From NCBI GenBank assembly GCA_001643675.2, contig LSRY02000033.1, positions 248,001 through 312,000 on the forward strand: a stretch of 64,000 bases of DNA, in the 5' to 3' direction. Position 1 is the first letter of the stretch; every line of letters starts with the position of its first letter. The position numbers were made by a program, and so were the translations under genes. This DNA comes from Monocercomonoides exilis. Its lineage: Eukaryota; Preaxostyla; Oxymonadida; Polymastigidae. Below the pieces are notes generated by a model that was given only the letters and a program-made list of their open reading frames with translations, did no database searches and was not told the origin of the DNA. Below, piece after piece: positions 62,177 to 64,000 of the stretch.

Positions 62177-64000
62177 ATGGCAGCGCAGCAGTCACAGGTG
62201 AGGATGGGCAGAGGAAGGGGAAAGGGCGGGGTGCAGACGTGTGGTGCAGACACGCACGCTAAAAAATTTTCTGCTTCAGTTTTGGAGCTCAGGCAAGAAG
62301 GACGGGGGCAGAAGACAGCACGCAGCGTTAACGAAATGGCTTGCAGTTTTGGTGCATAATGCATTTGGGTTTCGTTTTCTTGTCCAGCGCCCATCCACCT
62401 GCGAGGCGAAAAAGGCTTATTCGAAAGAAACGGGAGCAGTATTCGGAGAAAAGAAAAAGGCTTGAGTGCTCGTTGCTGTCTGTGCGCTGCACGGCATGTT
62501 TGCAATTGATTCATATCATTTTGCTTTTTCACTCCTCGTTTTGCAATGCAATTCTGACTTTTTGGCAGGCAAAGGCGACGAAGAGGAAGAGGATGAAGAG
62601 GAAGGCGATGAAGAAGAATTCGGGAGCGAAACAGACGAGGACGAGAACTCGGAGGACGAGTTGGCTGAAGAAGAAAAGGGGCTGGAGGAGGGAGCGGAAC
62701 AAGTAGAATCTGAACAGGAGGGCATGGCTGATGAAAGCGCTGAGTTGGAGAGCAACCAGGAAGAGCCAATGGACCAGCTGGACGAGGACAATGAAGACGA
62801 AAATGTCGAGGAGGATGAATATGCTGGAGAGCGGTCAGATGACAGCAGCGAGGATGATGCTGAAATGAGCGGGAGTGACATGGAGGATTGGATGGCTGAG
62901 AGCGAGGAAGAGGAGGGTGTGGAGAGCGGAAAAGAGAGCGAAGAAGCTGAATACGCTGTGAGCAGCATGCAAGAGAAAAGAGAGGAAGCAAGTGACTGGG
63001 AGCCTGACGTCTCATCTCCTTCTGAAGACAGGGTTCATCTTCAGCCAGTGACAACTTCAGAAGAGCTGAGGAGGGAGGGTTCTGTTGTGGATGAGAAAGG
63101 AAGGAGAGAGGCTGAGAAAAGCGATGCTAAGGCGTGTGATGAGGGTGCTGTAGCGACTTTGGGCAGCACGCAAAAGCAAAAGGGAAGGAGTGCAGCAACA
63201 TCATTTTTGATGTCTGTCCAACAACAGCAGAAGGTTCATCAACCACAACACCAGGAGGAGGAGGAAAGGGGAAAGCGACTGGAAGAGCACCATCAGCTGA
63301 AGTGGCTGAGAGTAGCGGGCTGGATGTGAAGCAGGAGGTGAGGAGGCTGAAGGCGAAGTTGGAGGAAAAAGAGGAAACGATCCTTTGTCTTCTGAAAGAG
63401 AAGAAGGAGAAGGCAGAGGAGATGGGGAAGGAGCGAGAGCAGGGCAAGAGGAGAGAAGATTCAGCAGAGAGGAGCAGGGAAAGGGAGCGGGAACGAGAGA
63501 AGAGCAGGATTCGGGAGCTGGAGGAGGTGGTAAAGTGGAAGGAGTAGGAGGAGTGGAAGGAAGCAGTGAAAGAAGAGATAACCTGGCTGAAGAGCGTGAT
63601 GAGAGGGATGGAGGAAGAGAAGGAGGAGCTGGGAGCGAGGCTGCGAGAAGTGAAGAGGTCAGTGGAGGATCTGAAGAGGGAGAAGGCAGCAGCGACAAAA
63701 AGGGCAGAGACAAAGGAGGCTGAGTTTGGAGAGAGAGTGGGAGGAGGAGGAGAAGTGGAGGATGGAGGCACGCCTGAAGGGGAAGATTGGAGAGGTTGAG
63801 AAGGAAAGAGTTCGGGATCGGTGGTGGTATGAAACAGCAGAAGAGGAGTGGAACAGCGAAAAGGAGGGATTGGAGGCAGAAATACGATCGCCGAAGCAGC
63901 AGGTGCAGACACTCCAACAACAGCAGCATTCCACTGAACACTCTTCTCCATTGCTCAAATACACAGCTGGAGAAGAAGTCGCAAACAGAACGAGCCGGCC
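62177..64000 (+). CDS. Acidic, coiled-coil protein (3' end outside window; disrupted near end)
   Basis: Model: exons 62177-62238, 62388-62497, 62569-63144 and 63228 onward, with donors GTGTGG, GTTTGC and GTGCTG. The joins give MAAQQSQVRMGRGRG, then a basic stretch (ARRKRLIRKKREQYSEKRKR), then about 150 Glu/Asp-rich residues (KGDEEEEDEEEGDEEEFG), a Gly/Thr linker and a long heptad coil (VRRLKAKLEEKEETILCLL). The coil frame is interrupted by TAG at 63545-63547 and shifts by one base near 63725, after which coil sequence resumes (WEEEEKWRMEARLKGKI). Either the 3' part is decaying, or unseen introns or sequence errors exist. Basic-then-acidic composition suggests a nuclear protein. No family was recognised. 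An alternative start is the ATG at 62359. Confidence 0.5.

Noticed and set aside
62128-63054. Minus-strand 308-codon open frame overlapping the acidic gene
   Set aside because: It is the antisense of Glu/Asp-rich sequence and gives Pro/Leu/Ser composition with no motif.
1-64000. Non-standard genetic code (stop codons reassigned)
   Set aside because: Intact genes such as OTC (TAA) and PIG-F (TGA) end at normal positions, and thousands of codons of other genes contain no in-frame stops.

Overview
The window is nuclear DNA of a flagellated eukaryote. Genes carry short GT-AG introns (46-174 bp), intergenic DNA is very AT-rich, and coding sequence is full of serine, acidic and lysine/glutamate homopolymers. 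An anaerobe-type ornithine carbamoyltransferase, a dynein-arm assembly factor (DNAAF1), many introns and giant polymorphic-membrane-protein-like surface proteins ending in a transmembrane segment plus kinase-like domain together suggest an oxymonad metamonad (Monocercomonoides/Blattamonas type). That assignment is inference; no rRNA or phylogeny was available. TAA, TAG and TGA all act as stops in the intact genes, so the standard code applies.

Layout. 1-510: start of a secreted surface-type protein leaving the window on the minus strand. 2391-6546: a 4.2 kb segment bounded by 543-bp inverted repeats that look identical and enclosing a broken surface-protein fragment. 8093-9924: PIG-F (minus) and ornithine carbamoyltransferase (plus), head to head 87 bp apart. 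10210-13822: TPR-like protein (minus). 14021-17388: five-exon coiled-coil protein. 18213-23881: large membrane protein. 24174-24864: secreted Gly/Cys-rich protein. 26235-38606: a 12.4 kb surface-protein reading frame (minus) with two premature stops. 38.9-45 kb: a repeat-rich, apparently mobile region holding a 14-copy 54-bp array and about 20 dispersed hairpin motifs. 45701-48565: DNAAF1 (minus, seven exons), head to head with a 1972-residue GYF-like/RS protein (48745-55053). 55-59 kb: gene-poor, with a 1-kb TA-flanked inverted-repeat element. 59290-62038: F-box plus multi-pass membrane protein (minus), head to head with an acidic coiled-coil gene (62177 to the window end).

Neighbouring genes do not form a pathway. 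Recurrent themes are divergent pairs sharing 87-180 bp (PIG-F/OTC, DNAAF1/GYF, F-box/acidic), an unusual 5' splice consensus (GTNTG in 22 of the 28 introns modelled), and surface-protein genes found intact, truncated or stop-broken next to inverted-repeat elements. Intron models were made by hand from splice signals, phase and protein continuity; each complete model has a total length divisible by three.
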